Assembly: GCF_030209475.1 (NCBI RefSeq)
Contig: NZ_JARVRW010000018.1
Coordinates: 21,787 to 85,786 of the forward strand
Direction: 5' to 3'
DNA: 64,000 bases
Origin: Microbacterium sp. lyk4-40-TSB-66
Lineage (GTDB): Bacteria; Actinomycetota; Actinomycetes; Actinomycetales; Microbacteriaceae
The notes under the pieces were generated by a model. It was not told the origin of the DNA, did no database searches, and worked only from the letters and a program-made list of their open reading frames with translations. Positions 53,042 through 63,995 of this stretch are shown piece by piece. The position numbers and the translations under genes were made by a program. Position 1 is the stretch's first letter. Each line of letters begins with the position of its first letter.

Positions 53042-55081
53042 GTGACTTATCCCGGCGCCGCATCCGAGCCGTACGCCGACGCTCCGCCCGAGCCGTACGG
53101 CGACCTCGACGACCCGTACGCCGGCGCCGACTGGGACCCCGACCAGTTCGCCCCACCCGAAGACTTCGACGCCCCGCCGCCCCCCGTCGACCCGTCGTCG
53201 CCGTTCGCGCGTGCGGCCGTGGCGACCGGCACCGCGCGCGAGCTCCCGGCGGTGCGCGACTTCACCGGGCGCGACCCCCGCGAGGTGCTGCACGAGGTCT
53301 ACGGCTACGACGTGTTCCGCGGTGATCAGGCCGACATCGTGCAGCACGTCGTCGACGGCGGCGACGCAGTCGTTCTTATGCCCACCGGTGGCGGCAAGAG
53401 CGTCACCTATCAGGTGCCCGCGCTCGTGCGACCGGGCACGGGCCTGGTCGTGAGCCCGCTCATCGCACTCATGCACGATCAGGTCGAGGCGCTCATCGCC
53501 AACGGCGTGCGAGCGGGGTACCTGAACTCGACGCAGTCGCCGGCCGAGCGGCAGGCCGTCGAGCAGGCCTACCTCGCGGGCGAGCTCGACCTGCTCTACG
53601 TCGCGCCCGAGCGGTTGAACGGCGCACAGACCCTCGCCTTCCTCGCGCGGGGGAGGCTCAGCGTCATCGCGATCGACGAGGCGCACTGCGTGTCGCAGTG
53701 GGGTCACGACTTCCGCCCCGACTACCTGGCACTCGGCGACCTCGCCGACCGTTTCCCCGGCGTTCCGCGTATGGCGCTCACCGCGACGGCCACCCCCGCG
53801 ACCGCTCAGGAGATCGTGGAGCGTCTGCGCCTGCGCGATGCGCGCGGCTTCGTCGCGAGCTTCGATCGCCCGAACATCCAATACCGCATCGACGCGAAGG
53901 TCGACCCCCGGCGTCAGCTCGTGCAGTTCATCAAGAGCCAGCCCGAGGGATCCGCCGGCATCGTCTACGCGCTCAGCCGCAAGAGCGTCGAGCAGATGGC
54001 GGCGTACCTGTGCACGCAGGGTCTCGACGCCCTGCCGTATCACGCGGGCCTCGACGCCTCCGTGCGCGCAGCGAACCAGTCGCGCTTCCTCCGCGACGAC
54101 GGGGTGATCATGGTCGCCACGATCGCGTTCGGCATGGGGATCGACAAGCCCGACGTGCGCTTCGTCGCCCACATCGACCTGCCCAAGTCGGTCGAGGGGT
54201 ATTACCAAGAGACCGGGCGCGCCGGCCGCGACGGCGACCCCTCCGTTGTCTGGATGGCCTACGGCCTCGGCGACGTCGTGCAGCAGCGTCGCATGATCGA
54301 CCAGTCGCCCGGGGACCGCTCCTACAAGTTGCGCCTCGGTCAGCACCTCGACGCCATGCTCGCCCTGTGCGAGACGGTCGGATGCCGTCGGCAGAACCTG
54401 CTCGACTACTTCGGACAGCGTTCCGAGCCGTGCGGCAACTGCGACACCTGCCTCACGCCTCCCGACACGTGGGACGGCCTCGTCGCCGCCCAGAAGCTCC
54501 TGTCGACGATCGTACGGCTGCAGCGCGAGCGCGGGCAGGCTTTCGGCGCCGGCCACCTGATCGACATCCTCCGCGGGGCGAAGACCGAGCGCATCGCGCA
54601 GCAGGGTCACGACCGCCTCAGCACCTACGGGCTCGGCGCCGACCTCTCCGATCAGGACTGGCGCAGCGTCATCCGCCAGCTCCTCGCGCGGGGCATCATC
54701 GTCGCACAGGGCGACTACGGCACGCTCGCGCTCAGCGAGGCGTCGGCGCCGGTCCTCCGAGGCGAGGCGCCCGTGCCCCTCCGGCGCGACGTGCTCGGTC
54801 GCTCGGGTTCCACCGGCGGCGGAAGCCGTCAGCGCAAGTCCAGCGCCGACGACGTCGCCCCCGGCGATCGCGATCTGTTCGAAGCGCTGCGCGCCTGGCG
54901 CGCCGAGAAGGCCCGCGAGCAGGGTGTGCCGGCGTACATCGTCTTCGGTGACGCCACCCTGCGTGCCATCGCCGCGGCCCGGCCCGCGTCGGTCGGCGAC
55001 CTCGACGGCATCACGGGTATCGGCGCGAAGAAGCGCGAGGCCTACGGTGACGGCATCCTGACGGTCGTGGCCGCCAACTGA
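53042..55081 (+). CDS. recQ: ATP-dependent DNA helicase RecQ
   Basis: A 679-residue RecQ helicase. An acidic, Pro-rich N-terminal tail of about 75 residues (EPYADAPPEPYGDLDD) precedes the core: Walker A MPTGGGKSVTYQ, DEAH box AIDEAHCVSQWGHDFRPDY, ALTATAT, and QETGRAGRDGDPS. Next comes the RQC zinc site with four Cys (CRRQNLLDYFGQ, CGNCDTC), and an HRDC domain at about 610-679 (DLFEALRAWRAEKAREQGVPAY). It unwinds DNA during recombination repair. Full-length and intact. Confidence 0.95.
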   Translation: MTYPGAASEPYADAPPEPYGDLDDPYAGADWDPDQFAPPEDFDAPPPPVDPSSPFARAAVATGTARELPAVRDFTGRDPREVLHEVYGYDVFRGDQADIVQHVVDGGDAVVLMPTGGGKSVTYQVPALVRPGTGLVVSPLIALMHDQVEALIANGVRAGYLNSTQSPAERQAVEQAYLAGELDLLYVAPERLNGAQTLAFLARGRLSVIAIDEAHCVSQWGHDFRPDYLALGDLADRFPGVPRMALTATATPATAQEIVERLRLRDARGFVASFDRPNIQYRIDAKVDPRRQLVQFIKSQPEGSAGIVYALSRKSVEQMAAYLCTQGLDALPYHAGLDASVRAANQSRFLRDDGVIMVATIAFGMGIDKPDVRFVAHIDLPKSVEGYYQETGRAGRDGDPSVVWMAYGLGDVVQQRRMIDQSPGDRSYKLRLGQHLDAMLALCETVGCRRQNLLDYFGQRSEPCGNCDTCLTPPDTWDGLVAAQKLLSTIVRLQRERGQAFGAGHLIDILRGAKTERIAQQGHDRLSTYGLGADLSDQDWRSVIRQLLARGIIVAQGDYGTLALSEASAPVLRGEAPVPLRRDVLGRSGSTGGGSRQRKSSADDVAPGDRDLFEALRAWRAEKAREQGVPAYIVFGDATLRAIAAARPASVGDLDGITGIGAKKREAYGDGILTVVAAN

Positions 55082-55097
55082 CGCCTGAGCGGGTCCC

Positions 55098-55190
55098 GGG
55101 CCCTTCGACCGGCTCAGGGACCTCGCTCGGTGTCGACTGACGTGTGCGCCGGCCCCGGGCCCTTCGACAGGCTCAGGGACCTCGCTCGGT
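55098..55190. repeat. Two 34-base REP-like copies after recQ
   Basis: GGGCCCTTCGACCGGCTCAG and its continuation GGACCTCGCTCGGT occur at 55098-55131 and again at 55157-55190, differing at one base (ACCGG/ACAGG). A reversed partial copy (GGCTGAGTCTGTCGAC) follows near 55213. Same family as the repeats near 620 and 21490. Probably terminates recQ. Confidence 0.75.
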
Positions 55191-55282
55191 CGGACCTCCT
55201 CTGCGCGATTCGGAGGTGGCTGAGTCTGTCGACGTCACGGGTCGCGCCAGTCGCTCAGCGCGCTCCCGGGAATGTTGACCAT

Positions 55283-55355
55283 CCACAACGACCCCGCGGC
55301 CCGTCGCCCGCCCGGGTTGTGTCGCATCCACACAATGATTGCCCGGTCGTTGTGG
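55283..55355. promoter_or_regulatory. Two inverted-repeat operators upstream of the acyl-CoA oxidase-like gene
   Basis: CCACAACGACC (55283-55293) and GGTCGTTGTGG (55345-55355) are perfect 11-base inverted repeats 51 bases apart. Between them TTGTGT-N7-ACACAA (55317-55335) is a second inverted repeat. The set ends 49 bases before the start codon. This looks like a multi-site operator for a fatty-acid-type repressor (TetR/FadR class) and could allow looping. Together with the REP copies it fills the 323-base gap after recQ. Confidence 0.55.
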
Positions 55356-55404
55356 AACACCTACCGTGAATGGCATCCCTGAGCCCCGTCGAGAGGTGCC
55401 GAGA

Positions 55405-57507
55405 ATGACCGACGCCGCCGTCCGTCCCACCACGCCCGCCACGAGCACGCGTACGCCCGTCGGAGGTGCGCCCACCGCGGCGCACACCGCCGCCGAGGCC
55501 GCGGAGGCCCGCATCGATACCGAGCGGGTGACCGATCTGCTGCTCGGAACGTGGGCCGACACGCGCCGCGCGGCGCGCGAGATGATCAAGGACCCCGCGC
55601 TGTGGCGCGACGACAGCCTCGGCATGGACGCGCACCGCGAGCGCACCCTCAGCCAGCTGCACCTGCTCGTGCAGAACAAGGCCGTGCACCGGGCCTTCCC
55701 GAAGCGCTTCGGCGGCGAGGACGACAACGGTGCCAACATCGCCGGCTTCGAGGAACTCGTTGCCGCCGACCCCAGCCTGCAGATCAAGTCGGGCGTCCAG
55801 TGGGGGCTGTTCGGGTCGGCGGTGCTGCAGCTGGGTACGGCCGAGCACCACGAGAAGTGGCTGCCCGGCATCATGAGCCTCGACATCCCCGGCGCGTTCG
55901 CCATGACCGAGACCGGTCACGGCTCCGACGTCTCGGCCATCGGCACGACCGCGACCTACGACCCCTCGACCGAGGAGTTCGTCATCCACACGCCCTTCCG
56001 CGGCGCCTGGAAGGACTACCTCGGCAACGCCGCCCTGCACGGCAAGGCGGCGACCGTGTTCGCCCAACTGATCACCGACGGCGTCAACCACGGCGTGCAC
56101 TGCTTCTACGTGCCGCTCCGCGACCAGGACGGCGCTTTCCTGCCCGGCATCGGCGGCGAGGACGACGGTCTCAAGGGCGGTCTCAACGGCATCGACAACG
56201 GCCGTCTGCACTTCGACCACGTGCGCGTCCCGCGGACCAATCTGCTGAACCGCTACGGCGACGTCGCCGCCGACGGCACCTACTCCAGCGACATCGCGAG
56301 CCCCGGTCGCCGGTTCTTCACGATGCTCGGCACCCTCGTGCAGGGGCGTGTCTCGCTCGACGGCGCGGCCGCGTGGGCCTCGGCCATCGGCCTGATCATC
56401 GCCATCACCTACGGCAACCAGCGCCGCCAGTTCGACTCCGGCAGCGGCACGCCCGAGGTGACCCTGCTCGATTACGGCAAGCACCAGCGCCGCCTCCTGC
56501 CGCGTCTCGCGACGACCTACGCCGAGATCTTCGCCCACGACGAGTTCCTGCAGAAGTTCGACGGCGTCTTCAGCGGCACCCTCGACACCGATGCCGACCG
56601 CGAAGACCTCGAGACCCTCGCCGCCGCCCTCAAGCCCCTGTCGACGTGGCACGCGCTCGACACGCTGCAGGAGTCGCGCGAGGCGTGCGGCGGTCAGGGC
56701 TTCCTGTTCGAGAACCGCCTCGTGGGGCTCCGCGCCGACCTCGACATCTTCGTCACCTTCGAGGGTGACAACAACATCCTGCTCCAGCTCGTGGGCAAGC
56801 GCCTGCTCGCTGATTACGCCCGCCAGTTCAAGGGGAAGGATGCCAAGCAGCTCGCCGCCTTCGCCGTGGGTCAGACCGCAGGCAAGCTCTTCCACGGCGC
56901 CGGGATGCGTCAGCTCGGGCAGGCCGTGAGCGACTTCGGGTCCACCGCCCGCTCGGTCGAGAAGGGGCTTCGCGCCGAGCAGCAGCACGAACTGCTGGCG
57001 GGCCGCGTGCAACAGATGATCGCCGACATCGCGGGACGCCTGCGCCCGGCACCCCGGCTCTCTCGCGACGACGCCGCAGCCCTTTTCAACGAGAACCAGT
57101 CGGAGCTCATCGAGGCCGCCCGCGCTCACGGAGAGCTCCTGCAGTGGGAGGCGTTCACCGATGCGATCAACCGCATCGACGACCCCGACACCCTCCGGGT
57201 GCTGACGTGGCTGCGCGACCTGTTCGGTCTGCAGCTGATCGAGAAGCACCTCGCGTGGCACCTCATCAACGGACGACTCTCGATGCAGCGCGGTTCCGCC
57301 GTATCGAGCTACATCGACCGTCTCTGCGCGCGGCTCCGTCCGCACGCGCAGGACCTGGTGGATGCCTTCGGCTACGGCCCCGAGCACGTCCGGGCATCCA
57401 TCGCGACGGGCGTCGAGGACGACCGGCAGAACGAGGCGGCGGCGTACTACGCCGAGCTCGCGGCATCCGGCGACGCGCCCGTGCCGGAGAAGAAGCCGAC
57501 CACGTAG
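55405..57507 (+). CDS. Acyl-CoA oxidase/dehydrogenase (ACOX-type)
   Basis: A 700-residue flavoenzyme of the acyl-CoA oxidase branch, longer than usual acyl-CoA dehydrogenases (about 380-400). FAD signature GAFAMTETGHGSDVSAIGTTA at about residues 170-190, GRRFFTMLGTLVQGRVSLDG near 305, QESREACGGQGFLFENRL near 430 and TFEGDNNILLQLVGKRLL near 450, all ACOX hallmarks. It performs the first step of fatty acyl-CoA beta-oxidation. The first about 30 residues are Ala/Thr-rich and probably disordered. Start ATG 55405 with GAGAGG upstream. Strong palindromic operators precede it. Confidence 0.9.
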   Translation: MTDAAVRPTTPATSTRTPVGGAPTAAHTAAEAAEARIDTERVTDLLLGTWADTRRAAREMIKDPALWRDDSLGMDAHRERTLSQLHLLVQNKAVHRAFPKRFGGEDDNGANIAGFEELVAADPSLQIKSGVQWGLFGSAVLQLGTAEHHEKWLPGIMSLDIPGAFAMTETGHGSDVSAIGTTATYDPSTEEFVIHTPFRGAWKDYLGNAALHGKAATVFAQLITDGVNHGVHCFYVPLRDQDGAFLPGIGGEDDGLKGGLNGIDNGRLHFDHVRVPRTNLLNRYGDVAADGTYSSDIASPGRRFFTMLGTLVQGRVSLDGAAAWASAIGLIIAITYGNQRRQFDSGSGTPEVTLLDYGKHQRRLLPRLATTYAEIFAHDEFLQKFDGVFSGTLDTDADREDLETLAAALKPLSTWHALDTLQESREACGGQGFLFENRLVGLRADLDIFVTFEGDNNILLQLVGKRLLADYARQFKGKDAKQLAAFAVGQTAGKLFHGAGMRQLGQAVSDFGSTARSVEKGLRAEQQHELLAGRVQQMIADIAGRLRPAPRLSRDDAAALFNENQSELIEAARAHGELLQWEAFTDAINRIDDPDTLRVLTWLRDLFGLQLIEKHLAWHLINGRLSMQRGSAVSSYIDRLCARLRPHAQDLVDAFGYGPEHVRASIATGVEDDRQNEAAAYYAELAASGDAPVPEKKPTT

Positions 57508-57540
57508 ACGGCACCCCTGTCGCAAAAGCAGGGCATGACA

Positions 57541-57579
57541 CGAGAACAGGCCGGTCCCGCGCGGATCGGCCTGTTCTCG
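57541..57579 (+). terminator. Terminator after the acyl-CoA oxidase-like gene
   Basis: CGAGAACAGGCCG and CGGCCTGTTCTCG form a perfect 13-base stem with a 13-base loop, starting 34 bases after the stop codon, followed by TTCC. Confidence 0.8.
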
Positions 57580-57660
57580 TTCCGGGCCGTGTTCTCGATA
57601 CCGGCCGCGCCATCGACCCGACGTCCTCGGGCGGGACCCGCGGGTGTCGGAGCCCCGTTC

Positions 57661-57672
57661 TACCCTGAGGGC
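57661..57672 (+). promoter_or_regulatory. Candidate leaderless promoter (-10 TACCCT) of the Tag gene
   Basis: TACCCT is separated from ATG 57673 by 6 bases (GAGGGC). The GAGGG could act as a weak ribosome site if transcription starts upstream; otherwise the message is leaderless. Confidence 0.4.
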
Positions 57673-58245
57673 ATGAGCGATCTGCTGACCGGGGCCGATG
57701 GGGTGACCCGCTGCGCCTGGGCGGGCGGCGACGCCGAGTACCAGCGCTATCACGACGAGGAGTGGGGCACGACGCTGCGCGGCGACCTCCTGCTCTTCGA
57801 GAAACTCAGTCTCGAGGGCTTCCAGGCGGGTCTGGCCTGGATCACGATCCTGCGCAAGCGCCCGCGCTTCCGTGAGGTCTTCCACGGCTTCGATCCGTCC
57901 GTCGTGGCGGCCTTCGGCCCCGACGACGTCGACCGATTGCTTCAGGATGCCGGGATCATCCGGCATCGCGGAAAGATCGAGGCCGTGATCGGCAACGCCG
58001 GAATCGTGGCCGGTATGGCCGAGGGCGAGTTCGACGAGCTGATGTGGTCCTTCGCGCCCGGCCGGCATGCCCCGCCGACGACGTTCGCCGAGGTGCCGGC
58101 GGTGACGCCCGAGTCGACCGCGATGAGCAAAGAGCTGCGTCGCCGAGGGTTCCGCTTCGTCGGACCGACCACGATGTACGCCCTCATGCAGTCCTCGGGC
58201 ATGGTCGACGACCACGTCGCGGGATGCTGGCGCGCGGCGGCATGA
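57673..58245 (+). CDS. tag: DNA-3-methyladenine glycosylase I (Tag)
   Basis: A 190-residue alkylation-repair glycosylase. It has the Tag zinc-site pattern: CAWAGGDAEYQRYHDEEWG near the N-terminus (Cys, His) and MVDDHVAGCW at the end (His, Cys). LFEKLSLEGFQAGLAWITIL and FVGPTTMYALMQSSG match the Tag core. It removes 3-methyladenine from DNA. Complete length. Confidence 0.95.
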   Translation: MSDLLTGADGVTRCAWAGGDAEYQRYHDEEWGTTLRGDLLLFEKLSLEGFQAGLAWITILRKRPRFREVFHGFDPSVVAAFGPDDVDRLLQDAGIIRHRGKIEAVIGNAGIVAGMAEGEFDELMWSFAPGRHAPPTTFAEVPAVTPESTAMSKELRRRGFRFVGPTTMYALMQSSGMVDDHVAGCWRAAA

Positions 58246-58255
58246 GCGCTGGTTC

Positions 58256-58384
58256 TCAGTCCTCCGCGCCCGTCTGCTGCTGCGCCTCGAGTTCTTTGAG
58301 GCGACGCATCTGCGCGAACGGGTAGAAGCAGACCCAGGCGAGGGAGGCGATCGACGCGCCCATGATCATCGATGAGATGTCCAT
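58256..58384 (-). CDS. Small single-helix membrane protein (42 aa)
   Basis: MDISSMIMGASIASLAWVCF begins a 42-residue peptide with one membrane helix followed by a basic/acidic tail (RRLKELEAQQQTGAED). It converges on tag, with 10 bases between the stop codons. No strong ribosome site; a GAG lies upstream. No known function. Composition (one clean helix, Lys/Glu tail) is more protein-like than a shadow frame, but evidence is modest. Confidence 0.5.
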   Translation of the reverse strand: MDISSMIMGASIASLAWVCFYPFAQMRRLKELEAQQQTGAED

Positions 58385-58454
58385 GATCTCGAGGCTACGA
58401 GGGTCCGAGACGGCGGCGGATCCACCGCGCGACGGAGATGCGCCGCTCACCCGG

Positions 58455-58629
58455 TAGACTGGTGCACGGAGCTTTCGCTCCCAGCGTCGTCGAACGCACC
58501 GGCCCCCTCTTCTGGGGCCTTTGACCTTCACGGCGAACGGATGCGCCACTCGGCGCCTTCGCCCATTGCAGCCGCAGCATCGCGGCATCCCGAACCGCCG
58601 TGTGCGCGTGCGCCGCGGCAGGAGTATTC
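58455..58629 (+). promoter_or_regulatory. Promoter and structured leader of the second DEAD-box helicase gene
   Basis: A TAGACT -10 box (58455-58460) is followed by a small hairpin GGAGC-TTTC-GCTCC (58468-58481). Next comes GGCCCC-CTCTTCT-GGGGCC with TTT directly after (58501-58522), which looks like an attenuator or terminator within the leader. About 100 more bases precede the AGGAG and ATG at 58630. Such leaders could give temperature- or RNA-dependent control of helicase expression. Confidence 0.5.
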
Positions 58630-60180
58630 ATGACGTCTCAGACTTTCGCCGACCTCGGCGTTCCCGCCCCCCTCGTCGACGTTCTCGCCGCACAGGGCAA
58701 GAACGAGCCTTTCCCGATCCAGACCGACACGCTGCCCGACACCCTCGCGGGTCGCGACGTGCTCGGTCGCGGGAAGACGGGCTCGGGCAAGACCCTCGCC
58801 TTCGCGATCCCCCTGGTCGCGCGTCTCGCGGCGACGACCGACCGCCGTCGAGGCCGTAAGCCCCGCGCCCTGGTGCTCGCCCCCACCCGTGAGCTGGCGA
58901 ACCAGATCGACGAGGTCATCAAGCCCCTCGCCGCCGCGTTCCAGCTCACCACGACCACCGTCTACGGCGGGATCAACCAGAAGCGCCAGGTCGACGCGCT
59001 CGCCACCGGCGTCGACATCCTCGTCGCCTGCCCCGGCCGCCTCGAAGACCTCATCAGCCAGGGGTTCGCGAACCTCGGCGACGTCGAGATCACCGTGCTC
59101 GACGAGGCCGACCACATGGCCGACCTGGGCTTCCTCCCCGGCGTCACGCGACTGCTCGCCCGGACGCCCGCCGACGGTCAGCGTCTGCTTTTCTCGGCCA
59201 CGCTCGACAACGGCGTGGACAAGCTCGTCAAGCGGTTCCTCCGCAACGAGGTCCTGCACTCCGTCGATGAGGCGCACTCGCACGTCGCCGCGATGACCCA
59301 CCACGTCTTCGCGCCGGCCGACGCCGACGCCAAGAAGGAGCTCGTGCAGACCCTCGCGTCGGGCACCGCTCGCCGCATCCTCTTCATGCGCACCAAGCAC
59401 CAGGCCAAGAAGCTGGCGAAGGCGCTCACCGCCGCCGGCATCCCCTCGGTCGACCTGCACGGAAACCTCTCGCAGCCGCAGCGCGACCGCAACCTCGCCG
59501 CCTTCGGTGACGGCCGGGCCAAGGTGCTCGTCGCCACCGACGTCGCCGCGCGCGGTGTGCACGTCGACGGCGTCGAGCTCGTCGTGCACGTCGACCCGCC
59601 CGTCGAGCACAAGGCGTACCTGCACCGTTCGGGCCGCACCGCCCGCGCGGGCACGGCCGGTGACGTCGTGACGATCATGCTGCCCGAGCAGCGTCGCGAC
59701 ACCCTCGACATCCTGCGCAAGGCGAAGATCTCCGCCGCGCCGCAGCCGGTGACCCCCACCTCTCCCGAGGTCGTGGCCCTGGTCGGCGAGGTCGCCCCGT
59801 ACGTCAAGCCCGAGCCGATCGTCGCGCAGCCCCAGGGCGGCGGACGCTCGCAGGGCGCCAACGCGCAGCGCAAGCGTGCCGAGCGCGCGCAGGGCGGTCA
59901 GGATGCCGCGTCGGCCGGCGGCGCACGCCGTCGTCGCGGCCGCGGTGGCAGTGGCCAGTCGGCCGAGGCTCCCGCCGCAGCCGGCCACGCTCCGCAGGGC
60001 GGGCGTGGCCAGGGCCAGCGCTCCGGTGCCGGTCGCGGTCAGGGCGCGGGCGGCACGCAGCGTGCCGGCGCCGGCGCCGGTCGGTCGCAGGGCGCGGGTC
60101 GCTCGGCATCCGGCACCCCGACGACGGGCATGGTCGTGGGCGCGCGCAGCCCCCGCACGAACCGTCGCGCCCAGGGCTGA
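58630..60180 (+). CDS. DEAD-box RNA helicase
   Basis: A 516-residue helicase. Canonical motifs: Q motif EPFPIQTDTLP, Walker A GKTGSGKT, APTRELANQ, PGR, DEAD (VLDEADHMADLGF), SAT, ATDVAARGVHV and HRSGRTARAG. From about residue 400 the chain becomes a Gly/Arg/Gln/Ala-rich low-complexity tail with RGRGG and GRGQG words, likely RNA-binding. ATG 58630 follows AGGAG. Related to the helicase at 16440, which instead has an N-terminal repeat tract and DEGD. Probably in ribosome assembly or cold-adapted RNA turnover. Confidence 0.93.
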   Translation: MTSQTFADLGVPAPLVDVLAAQGKNEPFPIQTDTLPDTLAGRDVLGRGKTGSGKTLAFAIPLVARLAATTDRRRGRKPRALVLAPTRELANQIDEVIKPLAAAFQLTTTTVYGGINQKRQVDALATGVDILVACPGRLEDLISQGFANLGDVEITVLDEADHMADLGFLPGVTRLLARTPADGQRLLFSATLDNGVDKLVKRFLRNEVLHSVDEAHSHVAAMTHHVFAPADADAKKELVQTLASGTARRILFMRTKHQAKKLAKALTAAGIPSVDLHGNLSQPQRDRNLAAFGDGRAKVLVATDVAARGVHVDGVELVVHVDPPVEHKAYLHRSGRTARAGTAGDVVTIMLPEQRRDTLDILRKAKISAAPQPVTPTSPEVVALVGEVAPYVKPEPIVAQPQGGGRSQGANAQRKRAERAQGGQDAASAGGARRRRGRGGSGQSAEAPAAAGHAPQGGRGQGQRSGAGRGQGAGGTQRAGAGAGRSQGAGRSASGTPTTGMVVGARSPRTNRRAQG

Positions 60181-60190
60181 TCCCCTTCTC

Positions 60191-60224
60191 CGATGCCCCC
60201 GCGGATTCGTCCGCGGGGGCATCG
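60191..60224 (+). terminator. Strong terminator after the DEAD-box helicase gene
   Basis: CGATGCCCCCGCGGA and TCCGCGGGGGCATCG form a perfect 15-base stem closed by a TTCG tetraloop, 10 bases after the stop codon. The following 257 bases (60225-60481) hold no gene that I can support; a CACACT box near 60451 may be the -10 for the UvrA-like gene. Confidence 0.88.
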
Positions 60225-60481
60225 TCGTATCCGGCCGGCGCTGACGCACCCGGCGGTTCCGTCCGCGCCGTCGTCCCGCAGACGGCTGCGGTGACGCGCC
60301 GACGGGTGGCCGCTTCGCGCGGGGTGTCGTAGCCCGCGTCCGCGGGACGGCACGGCGCGGCCGGCGGGCTCTCGTTCGACCGGATGCCGTGGCGGCCCGC
60401 CCTCGCACGCGCGCAGGTCGCGACGTCTCGCGGATGTCGGTGGTCTCCGCCACACTGGGTGACGATCCCGAGGAGGCACCC

Positions 60482-62838
<2,357 letters not shown>

Positions 62839-62842
<4 letters not shown>

Positions 62843-63234
62843 CCCCGTCGATCCTGGTGGAGCGCTACCTCGCCGCCCTCGAAAGCGGTGACCTTCAGGC
62901 TGTGCTCGCGCTCTTCAGCCCGTCGGCGTCGGTGCACTCGCCGCTCTACGGAACACTCCCTCCGGCGGAGTTCTACCCGGCGCTGTTCGCTGACACGCGA
63001 TCCTCGCGCCTCACCCTGCGCAGTGTCATGCAGGACGCGGGTGGTGCACCCGTGATCAGCTTCTGGTTCCGTTTCGACTGGGTCCTGGCCGACGGGTCGC
63101 CGGCGCCGTTCACCGTCGTCGACGTGGCCGAGCTCGCGCCCGACGGCCGTATCGAGTCGTTGCACATCGTCTACGACACCGCTGCGGTGAGGGAAGCGTT
63201 CGACGCGCAGGGCGCGAGGGTCGTCGAGGACTGA
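62839..63234 (+). CDS. SnoaL/NTF2-like protein
   Basis: A 131-residue NTF2-fold protein. It starts LVERYLAALESGDLQAVLALFSPSASVHSPLYG, the usual SnoaL-like helix-turn followed by the first strands, and ends with DGRIESLHIVYDTAAVREAF. The fold serves as a small-molecule binding or isomerase pocket; no substrate can be inferred. It is coupled to the UvrA-like gene (ATGA), so it may help handle the same toxic compound. Confidence 0.82.
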
Positions 63235-63253
63235 CGGTCGGGGTGGCGCGGGC

Positions 63254-63730
63254 TCAGCCGTGGGTGCTGAGCGTTGCGTCGTGGAGATGCCGATCACCGT
63301 GCGGCAGCACCTTCACCATCACTCCACGTCGGCGCAGGTCGGCGATCGCGCGGGTCTCGTCTTCGCGTGTTGCGCCGAGCGCGTGCACGCTCGCGACGAC
63401 GAGCACGTCGCCGCGGGTGAGTGTTCCGAAGAACCGATCGAGGCGGTTCGCCCAGCCCTCCATCGTCTCGGGCGCGGGGTGTCGGAAGCCCTCGATCGGC
63501 ACCCCGAAGCGGGTGAGGTCGTCGCGCTGCTGCACCACGGTCGGCATGTCCGGCCGCGAGACGACGAGGCCGACGAGCCGCGAACCCGCGGGACGCGCCC
63601 GCCACCAGTCCCGGTCGCTCTGCAGCTCGGTGAAGCACTTCGGGCACTCGGCCGCGGCGTGCGCGTGGGGCACACTGCCGGTCCCGGCGGCATCCACGGA
63701 TGACGGCATCGTCGGGATCGAATCGCTCAT
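63254..63730 (-). CDS. Resolvase-fold protein with N-terminal Cys pair and degenerate catalytic site
   Basis: A 158-residue protein. Residues about 30-40 contain CPKC, half of a zinc ribbon. Residues about 50-150 resemble the catalytic domain of small serine recombinases (LVGLVVSRPDMPTVVQQRDDLTRFGV; DVLVVASVHALGATREDETRAIADLRRRGVMVKVLP). The Ser is present in VVSR, but the preceding Arg and the usual R-L-x-R motif are replaced (SVHALGAT), and no DNA-binding domain follows. It is probably not an active recombinase. ATG 63730 follows GGAGG. Role unknown. Confidence 0.6.
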   Translation of the reverse strand: MSDSIPTMPSSVDAAGTGSVPHAHAAAECPKCFTELQSDRDWWRARPAGSRLVGLVVSRPDMPTVVQQRDDLTRFGVPIEGFRHPAPETMEGWANRLDRFFGTLTRGDVLVVASVHALGATREDETRAIADLRRRGVMVKVLPHGDRHLHDATLSTHG

Positions 63731-63857
63731 GGAGACCTCCGCCTCCATTGTGCCCCACGCCCCCGTGAACGGACCCCCGCGTTGGGTGCCCGTCACTTCT
63801 CGCCCCCTCGTCGAGGGGCCTGCATCGGGGCGCGTCGTGGGCACTGGGGCGGTCTTC

Positions 63858-63995
63858 GGACGCCCCGCTGCACATTCGGTGCCCCGTGAGGCTCGAGCTG
63901 GCGCCGTTCGCGGGTGAGCGCCGTGCCGGGGCGCCCATGTGCACGGGGGCGGGCGGGGGACGCTCCGCAGCCCATTCGGCGCCCCGTGAGGCTCG
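63858..63995. repeat. Imperfect direct repeat with 100-base period at the right edge
   Basis: A 38-base segment ending CATTCGGTGCCCCGTGAGGC (63858-63895) recurs as CATTCGGCGCCCCGTGAGGC (63958-63995), with further weak similarity between the two. The array may continue beyond the window. From 63731 to the window end no convincing gene is seen. Confidence 0.6.
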
